Assembly (NCBI GenBank): GCA_021159265.1
Contig: JAGGSD010000268.1
Coordinates: 1 to 17,274, forward strand
Direction of reading: 5' to 3'
Length of the DNA: 17,274 bases
Source: Syntrophobacterales bacterium
GTDB taxonomy: Bacteria > Desulfobacterota > Syntrophia > Syntrophales > UBA6807
Shown here: positions 6,150 through 14,078 of the stretch, one piece after another
Layout of the letters: every line of letters starts with the position of its first letter
How positions within the stretch are numbered: position 1 is the first letter of the stretch
Notes under the pieces: model-generated
Seen by the model: only the letters and a program-made list of their open reading frames with translations
What the model was told of the DNA's origin: nothing
Databases searched by the model: none
Made by a program: the position numbers and the translations under genes

Positions 6150-7532
6150 ATGTCGTCTAAGAATTTAACACCAAGAGAGATAGTATCTGAATTAGATAAA
6201 TATATTATTGGGCAGGATGAAGCAAAAAGGGCTGTTGCCATCGCGCTTCGAAACAGATGGAGACGCCAGAACATTTCCGAAGAGCTAAGAGAAGAAATAG
6301 CTCCTAAAAATATCATCATGATAGGGCCTACAGGAGTTGGTAAGACGGAAATTGCCCGCAGGTTGGCGAAACTCGACAATTCTCCTTTTTTGAAGATAGA
6401 AGCCTCCAAATTTACAGAGGTTGGATATGTCGGGAGAGATGTGGAATCGATGATCAGGGACCTAGTGGAACTGTCTGTAAACATGGTGAAATCAGAAGAG
6501 CAGAAAAATGTTAAAACTAAAGCAATGAAAATTGCCGAAGAAAGAATTCTGGATGTCTTGCTGCCCGTAAAACAGAAAGAAGAAAAACCGGAAGAACAGC
6601 CTGAGGAGGGGGTTATAGAACTGTCTCATGATGAGCAAATTGTTTCTCACAATAATACCCGTGAAAAACTTCGGCGCCTCCTTAGAGACGGAAAACTGGA
6701 TGAGAGGGTTATAGACTTGGAAGTAACCGAAAGTCACGGTGGCCCGATGATAGAGATTTTTTCTTCAGCGGGCGTTGAAGACATGGGTCTGAATATCAAA
6801 GAAATGTTTGGAAATATGTTTCCAAAAAAAACGAAAAAAAGAAAGACTAAAGTTTCTGAAGCTGTCGAGATTCTAACTGAAGAAGAAGCGCAGCGGCTGG
6901 TTGATATGGATAAGGTTATAAGAACGGCAATAGAGAGGGTCGAACAATCGGGCATCATTTTTTTAGATGAAGTTGATAAGATTGTAAGCAGCGATTCTTC
7001 TCACGGTCCGGATGTGTCGAGGGAAGGCGTTCAGAGAGATCTTCTGCCCATTGTCGAAGGTTCCACGGTGAATACCAGATATGGAATGGTTAAAACGGAT
7101 CATATTCTGTTTATCGCTGCGGGCGCTTTTAGTTTTACGAAACCTTCTGATCTTATTCCCGAAATGCAGGGGAGATTTCCCATCAGGGTGGAATTGGATG
7201 CTCTTAGTAAAGAAGATTTCATACGAATACTTACAGAACCATATAATGCTCTGGTAAAACAGTATAAAGAGATGCTGGCCACTGAGGACTTAGAGATTAT
7301 CTTTAAGGACGATGCAATAGCTGAGATTGCCGAGGTTGCGGCTTTAGTGAATGAAAGGACAGAGAATATAGGAGCCAGAAGGCTTTATACCATTATGGAA
7401 ACATTTCTCGAAGAGATTTCCTTTGATGCACCCGATATGAATGAAAAAAAAGTGGTCATTGATGCGAAATACGTGGAGGAAAAGCTGGAAGACATTGTGG
7501 AAGACGAAGATTTAAGCAGGTATGTTTTATAA
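6150..7532 (+). CDS. hslU: HslU (ClpY) ATP-dependent protease ATPase subunit
   Basis: A AAA+ unfoldase that feeds substrates to HslV. Of 460 residues, the N-terminal LTPREIVSELDKYIIGQDEAKRAVA is diagnostic. Walker A is GPTGVGKT (59-66), the pore loop GYVGRD is at 92-97, and the acidic/basic I-domain spans about 110-240. Walker B is IIFLDEVDKI (269-278). Sensor-type NERTENIGARRLYTIME follows, and the C-terminus EDLSRYVL is the conserved tail that docks into HslV. GAGGA at 6141-6145 sets the ATG at 6150. The length is normal. The 213-base repeat-filled gap to hslV means the two could be separately transcribed, but no terminator interrupts them. Confidence 0.97.
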   Translation: MSSKNLTPREIVSELDKYIIGQDEAKRAVAIALRNRWRRQNISEELREEIAPKNIIMIGPTGVGKTEIARRLAKLDNSPFLKIEASKFTEVGYVGRDVESMIRDLVELSVNMVKSEEQKNVKTKAMKIAEERILDVLLPVKQKEEKPEEQPEEGVIELSHDEQIVSHNNTREKLRRLLRDGKLDERVIDLEVTESHGGPMIEIFSSAGVEDMGLNIKEMFGNMFPKKTKKRKTKVSEAVEILTEEEAQRLVDMDKVIRTAIERVEQSGIIFLDEVDKIVSSDSSHGPDVSREGVQRDLLPIVEGSTVNTRYGMVKTDHILFIAAGAFSFTKPSDLIPEMQGRFPIRVELDALSKEDFIRILTEPYNALVKQYKEMLATEDLEIIFKDDAIAEIAEVAALVNERTENIGARRLYTIMETFLEEISFDAPDMNEKKVVIDAKYVEEKLEDIVEDEDLSRYVL

Positions 7533-7812
7533 GAGTAAAAGAATAAGGTGAATACAATTTTGAATTTTAAATTCTTAATTTTGAATTAAGGTGCAAGGAC
7601 AATGCAATTTTGAATGGGTGCATGGACGGTTCGGCGGAGTTCACCAAAGACAAATTTATTTATTCGGGTGTTAGTGGTACAAAGGGGACATGGCTCCTGC
7701 CAATTGCGGAATTTGTCTGTGTCTGATACGCGCTGAGAGCTATAAGGTTTTGATGTGAGACACGAAATGATTGGGGAATCATAAAGTGAATGGGGGTAAA
7801 TTGAGGAAATCA
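7533..7812. other. 280-base gap before the arginine operon, with a heptad array
   Basis: No gene is evident. An AT-rich 7-base-period array is at 7556-7590 (units beginning AATT). A shorter one is near 7606-7619. GAATTTTAAATTC (7562-7574) is a small perfect palindrome formed by the array. I see no convincing promoter hexamers or terminator, although the arg operon promoter is expected here. Confidence 0.55.
7556..7590. repeat. AATT-type heptad array, five units
   Basis: Units AATTTTG, AATTTTA, AATTCTT, AATTTTG and AATTAAG follow in exact 7-base register. The same flavour occurs on both sides of the MITE copy between argG and argH. Confidence 0.75.
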
Positions 7813-8691
7813 ATGGAGAGGGCGGACATTCTTTTGGAAGCCCTTCCTTACATACGGAGGTTTTACAACAAGACCATTGTTATAAAATACGGTGGTCACG
7901 CCATGGTGGATGAAAATCTGAAGAAAATGTTTGCCATGGATGTTGTTATGATGAAATATGTTGGGATTAACCCTGTTATAGTCCATGGCGGAGGCCCCCA
8001 GATTGGAAGTCTCTTAAAAGAACTGGGCAAAGAGTCTAAATTTGCTCATGGCATGAGAGTTACGGATAAAGAAACCATGAGTATTGTGGAAATGGTTCTT
8101 GCCGGCAGTGTTAACAAAGAAATTGTGGGTCTGATTAATCACCACGGTGGTAAGGCGGTTGGTATTACCGGGAAGGACGGCAATCTTATCCGTGCAGAGA
8201 AATATTTTTTAGATGACGATAAAGCCAGAAATACACCTCCTGAGATTATGGACCTTGGCCTCGTGGGCAAAGTTAAAAAACTTAATACGGATCTTATCAC
8301 GGCGCTTGCAACGGATGGTTATATCCCTGTCATAGCTCCCATCGGTGTTGGGGATGATGGTGAAACATATAATATTAATGCGGATATCGTTGCCGGTGAG
8401 ATAGCAGCAGCCCTGCTTGCGGAAAAACTTGTGTTGCTGACTGACGTGGAAGGTGTTCTGGATGCAGAAGGCCAACTGATAAATACTATGGGCGAAAAGG
8501 AAGCGAACAGGTTAATTGAAACTGGTACTATAGAAGGTGGTATGTACCCAAAGGTAAAGTGCTGCATGAAAGCGTTGAGAGGTGGCACACAAAAGGCCCA
8601 CATAATTGATGGTCGTCTGAACCATGCCATACTCTTGGAGATACTTACGGACAGTGGGATTGGTACGGAGATAGTGAGCGTTTCAGATTGA
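7813..8691 (+). CDS. argB: Acetylglutamate kinase
   Basis: Phosphorylates N-acetyl-L-glutamate with ATP, the second step of ornithine synthesis and often the arginine-inhibited step. Numbered from ATG 7813 (292 aa): IKYGGHAM (24-31) and HGGGPQI (58-64) bind nucleotide and acetylglutamate. MRVTDKETM, GITGKDGNLI and GGMYPKVKCCMKALRGG complete the amino-acid-kinase pattern. GAGGA (7803-7807) sits 5 bases before this ATG. Starts at GTG 7786 or TTG 7771/7801 would add a short N-terminal helix, which in arginine-sensitive enzymes mediates feedback, so the exact start matters. It is the first gene of a compact arg block and argD follows after 27 bases. Confidence 0.95.
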   Translation: MERADILLEALPYIRRFYNKTIVIKYGGHAMVDENLKKMFAMDVVMMKYVGINPVIVHGGGPQIGSLLKELGKESKFAHGMRVTDKETMSIVEMVLAGSVNKEIVGLINHHGGKAVGITGKDGNLIRAEKYFLDDDKARNTPPEIMDLGLVGKVKKLNTDLITALATDGYIPVIAPIGVGDDGETYNINADIVAGEIAAALLAEKLVLLTDVEGVLDAEGQLINTMGEKEANRLIETGTIEGGMYPKVKCCMKALRGGTQKAHIIDGRLNHAILLEILTDSGIGTEIVSVSD

Positions 8692-8718
8692 TCTGGATAC
8701 TGGATAAGGAAGAATAAT

Positions 8719-9906
8719 ATGACCACAAAAGAACTCATTTTATTTTCTGATAAATACATTATGAAGACTTACAATCGTTTTCCCATTGTTCTGGTGAAGG
8801 GCAGCGGGGTGAAAGTCTGGGATTCCGATGGAAAAGAATATCTCGATTTTGTAGCCGGAATCGCTGTATGCAGTCTCGGTCATTCGCATCCAAAGGTGGT
8901 GAAAGCGATTAAAAAACAGGTGGAAGCGCTTACCCATGTTTCCAACCTGTATTATATTGAACCGCAGATTCACCTCGCGAAACTACTGGTAGAGAATTCT
9001 TTCGCCGATAAGGCCTTTTTCTGTAACAGCGGGGCTGAAGCCAATGAGGCAGCTATTAAACTTGCCCGAAAATATGCCTATGAACACATGAATGGTAATA
9101 AATATGAAATTATAACCATGGAAAATTCTTTCCACGGACGTACATTGGCCACCGTTACGGCGACAGGACAGAAAAAGTTTCATACTGGTTTTGATCCCCT
9201 TCCCGAGGGCTTTAGGTATGTTCCATTTGACGATATACCAGCCGTTAAAAACGCTATAACCGAAAAGACATGCGCCGTAATGGTAGAACCGATTCAGGGA
9301 GAAGGGGGAGTACAAATTCCCGTTCATGACTATCTTCAGCGCCTGAGAAAACTCTGTGACGATAAGGGAATTCTTTTGATTCTTGATGAAATTCAAGTAG
9401 GTATGGGACGTACGGGAAATCTCTTTGCGTATGAAGAAAGTGGCATAAGACCTGACATGATGACCCTGGCGAAAGCCTTGGGAAACGGGTTTCCTGTTGG
9501 CGCCCTGCTAACAACAGATAAAATTGCCTCGTCCTTTGTACCGGGAAGTCATGCTTCAACATTTGGTGGAAACCCTCTCGGAATGGCAGCGGGAGTTGCC
9601 GTAATGGATTCATTGTTACAGGACGGGATTCTTGAAAACTGTCGTGAAACGGGATTTTATTTTCTTGAAAAACTCAAAGAGTTTAAGAAAAAACATCCGG
9701 TAATAAATGAGGTGCGGGGAAGGGGTTTAATTTTAGGCGTGGAGCTTTCCATACCCGGAGATGATATCGTAAAGAAGGCCATGGGAAAAGGAGTGTTAAT
9801 AAACTGCACCAATGGTAATATTCTAAGATTCGTTCCCCCATTGATAATTAATAAAAAAGATGTCGATCACGTGATTGATATATTGAATGAGGTGATTGTT
9901 CCCTGA
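8719..9906 (+). CDS. argD: Acetylornithine aminotransferase
   Basis: A class-III PLP aminotransferase converting N-acetylglutamate semialdehyde to N-acetylornithine; members can also act in lysine synthesis as succinyl-DAP aminotransferase. 395 aa. SGAEANEAAIKLAR (104-117) binds the cofactor phosphate, LDEIQVGMGRTG (222-233) includes the PLP aspartate D223, and the Schiff-base lysine is K252 in LAKALGNGFPVGA. FHGRT (138-142) is typical of the ArgD/ornithine group. AAGGAAG (8705-8711) precedes the ATG. The TGA stop shares its last base with the argF ATG, so the two are translationally coupled. Its dual role with the nearby lysine genes is possible but not shown. Confidence 0.95.
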   Translation: MTTKELILFSDKYIMKTYNRFPIVLVKGSGVKVWDSDGKEYLDFVAGIAVCSLGHSHPKVVKAIKKQVEALTHVSNLYYIEPQIHLAKLLVENSFADKAFFCNSGAEANEAAIKLARKYAYEHMNGNKYEIITMENSFHGRTLATVTATGQKKFHTGFDPLPEGFRYVPFDDIPAVKNAITEKTCAVMVEPIQGEGGVQIPVHDYLQRLRKLCDDKGILLILDEIQVGMGRTGNLFAYEESGIRPDMMTLAKALGNGFPVGALLTTDKIASSFVPGSHASTFGGNPLGMAAGVAVMDSLLQDGILENCRETGFYFLEKLKEFKKKHPVINEVRGRGLILGVELSIPGDDIVKKAMGKGVLINCTNGNILRFVPPLIINKKDVDHVIDILNEVIVP

Positions 9907-10838
9907 TGAATAAAGACCTTTTATCGCTTTATGATTTAAATCGTAACGATTTTGACGAGATCTTCCGTAGATCGAAAAAGTTAAAGGAAATGAGCAAGGG
10001 TAGAATATCATATACTCCGTTGAAGGGGAAAACCCTGGGAATGATATTTGATAAATCGTCAACCAGAACAAGATTGTCTTTCGAAGTGGGGATTTATCAG
10101 CTTGGTGGAATTGCAACCTTCCTCACACGACGTGATATTCAACTTGGCCGGGGGGAGACCGTTGCCGATACGGCCAGGGTCATGTCCAGGTATCTGGATG
10201 GTATTATAATCAGAACCTTTGCGCAGGAGCTGGTCGATGAGCTTGCAAAATGGGCGACCATACCGATAATCAACGGTTTAACCGATTTATTGCATCCCTG
10301 TCAGATATTGGCCGATATTTTTACGATTATTGAGAAAAAGGGAGGATATGAAGATATGAAAATAGCCTATATAGGTGATGGAAATAATGTTGCCAATTCC
10401 TGGGTTAATGCAGCGGCTAAAATTCCCCTTTCTCTAACATTAGCCTGTCCTGCCGGATATGAGCCCGATGAATTTATCCTGCAAAGGGGCATAAAAGAAT
10501 CTGAGGGGAATCTGGCATTGTTCCACTCTCCTGCTGAAGCGGTTGCCGATGCAGATGTTATATATACGGATGTATGGGCGAGTATGGGACAGGAGGATGA
10601 GCAGAAAAAGAGATCAGTCGTATTCCAGGATTATCAGGTGAATGAAGAATTAATCAGTTATGCTAAAGAAGATGTTATAATTATGCATTGTCTGCCGGCT
10701 CATAGAGGAGAAGAGATAACCGATGAAGTTATAGAAGGACCTCACTCCGTGGTTCTGGATCAAGCGGAAAATCGTCTCCATGTTCAAAAGGCGATTATGG
10801 AGATTCTTATGGGAGGAGAAGAAAGCAGGAATGACTAA
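9906..10838 (+). CDS. argF: Ornithine carbamoyltransferase
   Basis: Makes citrulline from ornithine and carbamoyl phosphate. 310 aa. The carbamoyl-phosphate loop SSTRTR is at 51-56, HPCQ at 130-133, DVWASMGQE (222-230) is the ornithine-binding SMG loop, and HCLPAHRGEE (261-270) carries the catalytic Cys. These distinguish it from aspartate transcarbamylase and from N-acetylornithine transcarbamylase. Its ATG overlaps the argD stop, and its end overlaps the argG start by 8 bases. The length is normal. Confidence 0.97.
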   Translation: MNKDLLSLYDLNRNDFDEIFRRSKKLKEMSKGRISYTPLKGKTLGMIFDKSSTRTRLSFEVGIYQLGGIATFLTRRDIQLGRGETVADTARVMSRYLDGIIIRTFAQELVDELAKWATIPIINGLTDLLHPCQILADIFTIIEKKGGYEDMKIAYIGDGNNVANSWVNAAAKIPLSLTLACPAGYEPDEFILQRGIKESEGNLALFHSPAEAVADADVIYTDVWASMGQEDEQKKRSVVFQDYQVNEELISYAKEDVIIMHCLPAHRGEEITDEVIEGPHSVVLDQAENRLHVQKAIMEILMGGEESRND

Positions 10839-12036
10839 TGTAAAAAAAGTTGTTTTAGCTTATTCCGGAGGGTTGGATACTTCGGTTATTGTGCGGTGGT
10901 TAATTGAGACTTATGGTTGTGAGGTGATTGCCTTTGTGGCAGACGTTGGGCAGAAAGAAGAACTGGAGGGTTTAGAGGAAAAAGCGATTAATACAGGAGC
11001 AGGCAAGATATATATTGAAGATCTTCAGGAAGAGTTTGTTAAGGACTTTGTTTTTCCTGCCCTGAGGGCGAATGCCGTTTACGAGGGAAGATATCTTTTG
11101 GGAACTTCACTGGCCAGACCGCTCATAGCAAAAAAGCAGATTGAAATTGCGAGAAAAGAAGGGGCCGATGCAGTCTGTCATGGCGCCACGGGAAAAGGAA
11201 ATGATCAGGTAAGGTTTGAAATGACTTATATGGCCCTTGAACCCGATATCAAAATTATATCTCCGTGGAAAGATGATCGCTGGACCTTAAATTCACGGGA
11301 AGCAATGATTGATTACGCGGAAAAATATGATATTCCCATAACAATAACAAAGAAAAAACCCTATAGCGAGGACAGAAACCTGCTTCATATTTCTCATGAA
11401 GGCGGGATTCTGGAAGACACGTGGGTCGAAGCGCCTGAGGAGATATTTGTTATGACTGTCTCACCCGAGAATGCGCCAGATGTCGCGACCTATGTGGAAA
11501 TAGATTTCGAAAAGGGAAATCCTGTGGCAGTCGATGGAAAGAAAATACATCCGGCGATGCTTCTGGATCAGATGAATGATCTTGCGGGAGCAAATGGCGT
11601 TGGCAGGATCGATATGGTTGAGAACAGATTTGTGGGAATGAAATCAAGAGGAGTTTACGAAACTCCCGGCGGAACAGTTCTCTGGACAGCACACCGGGCG
11701 CTGGAATCAATAACTATGGACAGAGAGGTAATGTTCATGAGAGATTCCCTTATTCCCAAATATGCCCAGCTCGTTTACAATGGATTCTGGTATTCTCCGG
11801 AAATGGAAATTATGCAAAAGATGATTGATGAGACCCAGAAAAATGTAACCGGAACTGTGCGAATGAAATTATACAAGGGAAACTGTATTGTAGTGGGGAG
11901 AAAATCTCCTCATTCTCTGTACAGTGAAGATTTTGCGACTTTTAACAGTGATGAAGTGTACAATCAAAAAGATGCTATAGGGTTTATAAGGCTGAATGCT
12001 CTCAGGATGAGAATCCGGGCAATGCTCAATAAATAA
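10831..12036 (+). CDS. argG: Argininosuccinate synthase
   Basis: Joins citrulline and aspartate with ATP to give argininosuccinate. From ATG 10831 it is 401 aa. The ATP pyrophosphatase P-loop AYSGGLDTS is at 10-18, YEGRYLLGTSLARPLIA at 84-100, and GATGKGNDQVRFE at 118-130. The start is embedded in the end of argF (8-base overlap) with AGGA directly upstream and GGAGGAG further up; an earlier in-frame start at 10780 would only add argF-overlapping sequence. It is followed by a 173-base gap holding a MITE copy, breaking the otherwise gapless argD-argF-argG run before argH. Confidence 0.97.
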   Translation: MTNVKKVVLAYSGGLDTSVIVRWLIETYGCEVIAFVADVGQKEELEGLEEKAINTGAGKIYIEDLQEEFVKDFVFPALRANAVYEGRYLLGTSLARPLIAKKQIEIARKEGADAVCHGATGKGNDQVRFEMTYMALEPDIKIISPWKDDRWTLNSREAMIDYAEKYDIPITITKKKPYSEDRNLLHISHEGGILEDTWVEAPEEIFVMTVSPENAPDVATYVEIDFEKGNPVAVDGKKIHPAMLLDQMNDLAGANGVGRIDMVENRFVGMKSRGVYETPGGTVLWTAHRALESITMDREVMFMRDSLIPKYAQLVYNGFWYSPEMEIMQKMIDETQKNVTGTVRMKLYKGNCIVVGRKSPHSLYSEDFATFNSDEVYNQKDAIGFIRLNALRMRIRAMLNK

Positions 12037-12055
12037 TTAAAAATTAAGAATGATG
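12035..12055. repeat. AATT-type heptads left of the MITE copy
   Basis: Units AATTAAA and AATTAAG, then AATGATG which runs into the MITE end at 12051. The first unit overlaps the argG stop codon. The 13-base AATTAAAAATTAA (12035-12047) recurs directly at 12192-12204 on the other side of the MITE. The two sides may have been one array that was interrupted. Confidence 0.65.
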
Positions 12056-12182
12056 CCTTCGTAAAAAGTCCACGTAGTGTCATTCTGAGGAGCGGAGCGA
12101 CGAAGAATCTCAATGATATTAGATTCTTCGCTATCGCTCAGAATGACAAAAGAGTGTTTTTCAGACTTTTTCGAGTGCATCA
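12051..12182. repeat. MITE-like palindromic element, copy 2
   Basis: A 132-bp element with terminal inverted repeats TGATGCCTTCGTAAAAAGTC (12051-12070) and the complement of TGATGCACTCGAAAAAGTC (12164-12182). The internal palindrome has arms at 12079-12110 and 12121-12147 around a 10-base loop; as in copy 1, one arm is 5 bases longer. It is inverted relative to copy 1 and lies between argG and argH, so operon RNA would fold it into a long hairpin. It has no coding capacity, so a transposase would have to act in trans. Confidence 0.85.
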
Positions 12183-12184
12183 GG

Positions 12185-12212
12185 AATTGAGAATTAAAAA
12201 TTAAAATCTATG
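12185..12212. repeat. AATT-type heptads running into the argH start codon
   Basis: Units AATTGAG, AATTAAA and AATTAAA, then ATCTATG, whose last three bases are the argH ATG. The array replaces any Shine-Dalgarno sequence; no GGAG-like motif lies in the 20 bases upstream. Confidence 0.7.
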
Positions 12213-13598
12213 ACAACACACAAAAAACCATGGGGCGGGCGTTTTAAAGATTCTACCGACAGACAGGTAGAAGCGTTCACCGCCTCTATCAATTTTGATA
12301 AACGTCTCTATCGATACGATATCGAAGGGAGTATCGCCCATTGTAAAATGCTTGCCAGACAGGGAATTATTTCTTCAGGCGAAGGAAAAAGCATTATATC
12401 GGGTCTTAAGGATATCCTCGAAGATATGGAAACGGGAAATTTTTCTTACCCCGTTGAGCTTGAAGATATTCATATGGCCATTGAAAAATCTCTCATAGAT
12501 CGTATCGGAGAAGCGGGGGGGAAGCTTCATACAGGGAGAAGCAGAAACGATCAGGTATCCCTTGATATACGTCTCTACCTGAGAAATGAAGTGAAAATTA
12601 TAATAGATCTTGTTGATATACTTAAAGGCTGTCTTGTTGAGCTGGCGAAGAATGAAATTGATACTATAATGCCCGGATATACCCACCTGCAGAAGGCACA
12701 GCCTGTACTCCTGTCCCATTATCTTCTTGCGTACAGGGAGATGCTAACCAGGGATGAAGATCGACTGAAGGAGTGCTATGAAAGAATCAATATCATGCCG
12801 TTAGGTTCTGCGGCTCTTGCAGGCACGAGCCTTCCGATTGACAGGGAATATGTTGCCGGAGCTCTCGATTTTCCGGAGATCACGAAGAACAGTATGGATG
12901 CTGTTTCGGATCGGGATTTTATTGCCGAGTTTATTTTCGATGCAAGCCTGTTGATGATGCATATGAGCCGCTTCTGTGAAGATCTTATTATCTGGTCAAG
13001 TGAAGAGTTTGATTTTGTAAAAATATCCGATTCCTTTACAACCGGCAGCAGCATTATGCCACAGAAAAAGAATCCCGATGTGCCCGAATTAATCAGGGGG
13101 AAAACAGGGCGTATCTATGGCAATCTGGTTGCCATTCTGACCGTTATGAAAGGTCTTCCCATGACGTATGACAGGGACCTTCAGGAGGACAAAGAACCAC
13201 TTTTCGATACGGTTGACACACTGAAGGGATGTCTTCATATCTTGGCGGCAATGACAAAAAACCTGACATTTAACAGGGAAAAGATGTTAAAAGAGGCGGC
13301 GAAGGGATTTTCCACAGCCACCGATATAGCCGAATATCTGGTGATAAAAGGTGTTCCTTTCAGAGATGCTCATGAGATAGCGGGGCGTATCGTTGCATAC
13401 TGTATTGAGAAGGGTATTGATTTGCAATCCCTTACTATGGAGGAATTCGGGTCCTTTTACGGGGGATTCGACAATCTTGTTTACAATTTTGTGAGTGTAG
13501 AAAATTCTGTTAATGCCAGAAATGTTCCCGGTGGAACATCGAAAGAAATAGTCTTGAAAAGGATCGAAGAGATTGAAAAAGAGATGCAAGAGAAATAA
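12210..13598 (+). CDS. argH: Argininosuccinate lyase
   Basis: Splits argininosuccinate to arginine and fumarate. 462 aa, normal length. KPWGGRF (6-12) opens the protein as in the family. TGRSRNDQ is at 108-115, the catalytic His is in GYTHLQKAQP (156-165), and the mobile signature loop with the catalytic Ser is GSSIMPQKKNPD (279-290). The ATG at 12210 is the only start matching the family N-terminus, yet there is no recognisable Shine-Dalgarno; an AT-rich heptad array abuts the start codon. Translation may rely on an unstructured A/T leader or on coupling. Its 3' end overlaps the next gene by 26 bases. Confidence 0.97.
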   Translation: MTTHKKPWGGRFKDSTDRQVEAFTASINFDKRLYRYDIEGSIAHCKMLARQGIISSGEGKSIISGLKDILEDMETGNFSYPVELEDIHMAIEKSLIDRIGEAGGKLHTGRSRNDQVSLDIRLYLRNEVKIIIDLVDILKGCLVELAKNEIDTIMPGYTHLQKAQPVLLSHYLLAYREMLTRDEDRLKECYERINIMPLGSAALAGTSLPIDREYVAGALDFPEITKNSMDAVSDRDFIAEFIFDASLLMMHMSRFCEDLIIWSSEEFDFVKISDSFTTGSSIMPQKKNPDVPELIRGKTGRIYGNLVAILTVMKGLPMTYDRDLQEDKEPLFDTVDTLKGCLHILAAMTKNLTFNREKMLKEAAKGFSTATDIAEYLVIKGVPFRDAHEIAGRIVAYCIEKGIDLQSLTMEEFGSFYGGFDNLVYNFVSVENSVNARNVPGGTSKEIVLKRIEEIEKEMQEK

Positions 13599-14040
13599 TA
13601 TTTTACATATTATTTTATTAATGACTGTGGTATTTTTCCTGACGGTTTTTTGTCTGAGTTGCGGGAAAAAGGCAGATCCCCGCTGGCCTCACATTAGTTG
13701 CTCTGCAGCAGTTTCAGATTTGAGCGCATTTTCTGATGATCACGGGGTGAAACTCAGATGGAGCATCCCGGGAAAAGACACAAATATCGGCCACATCAGC
13801 ATATTCAGGAACGAATTGGATATAGATGGCGGCGGCTGTCCCGGTTGCCCCCGTAAATATTCTCTGATAGCAAAACTGTCCCCAGGTGATCCGAAACTGA
13901 TGCGGGAAGGGGAGAATAGAATTATGTATTACGATACCGATGTAAAGAGTGGCAATCTCTATTCCTACAAGGTTTTGATATGTAATTTGTCGGGAGCCTG
14001 CAGTGCGGAGTCAAATGTCGCAGAGATAAATTTTCCATAG
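13573..14040 (+). CDS. Small lipoprotein with a fibronectin-III-like domain
   Basis: 155 aa from TTG 13573, inside the end of argH. The basic n-region MKKRCKR, the hydrophobic stretch ILHIILLMTVVFFLTVFCLSC and the CGKKADPRWP that follows indicate a lipoprotein with Cys30 as the lipidated residue; the lipobox (CLSC) is slightly off consensus. Residues about 45-155 (AAVSDLSAFSDDHGVKLRWSIP ... YYDTDVKSGNLYSYKVLICN ... SNVAEINFP) follow an Fn3-like strand pattern. CPGCP (86-90) and further Cys at 43, 137 and 143 could form disulfides. The later ATG 13621 would lose the basic n-region, so TTG is preferred; GGA at 13561-13563 is the likely SD. Similar CGKKxDP Fn3 lipoproteins lie behind argH in deltaproteobacteria; their function is not known to me. 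Confidence 0.78.
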   Translation: MKKRCKRNNILHIILLMTVVFFLTVFCLSCGKKADPRWPHISCSAAVSDLSAFSDDHGVKLRWSIPGKDTNIGHISIFRNELDIDGGGCPGCPRKYSLIAKLSPGDPKLMREGENRIMYYDTDVKSGNLYSYKVLICNLSGACSAESNVAEINFP

Positions 14041-14050
14041 TGGTGGAACG

Positions 14051-14078
14051 GTTTCAAGTTTCAAGTTTTGAGTTATGA
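14051..14078. repeat. Heptad array containing the lysA start codon
   Basis: Four exact 7-base units: GTTTCAA twice, then GTTTTGA and GTTATGA. The ATG of lysA (14075-14077) lies in the fourth unit. There is no separate Shine-Dalgarno; the third unit gives only TTTTGAG. Confidence 0.78.

Noticed and set aside
7561..7576. ARG-box-like palindrome (TGAATTTTAAATTC) upstream of argB
   Set aside because: Half-site spacing is off by one from the ArgR consensus, it is ~240 bases from argB, and it is fully explained by the AATT heptad array. ChIP or a genome-wide box search would be needed.
8319..8759. Long - strand open frames opposite argB, argD, hslU, dapA and dapB
   Set aside because: They mirror strongly conserved + strand genes and show no protein-family pattern; they are antisense shadows.
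14041..14074. Lysine riboswitch or other leader control of lysA
   Set aside because: Only 34 bases separate lysA from the upstream gene and they hold a simple repeat; there is no room for the L-box.
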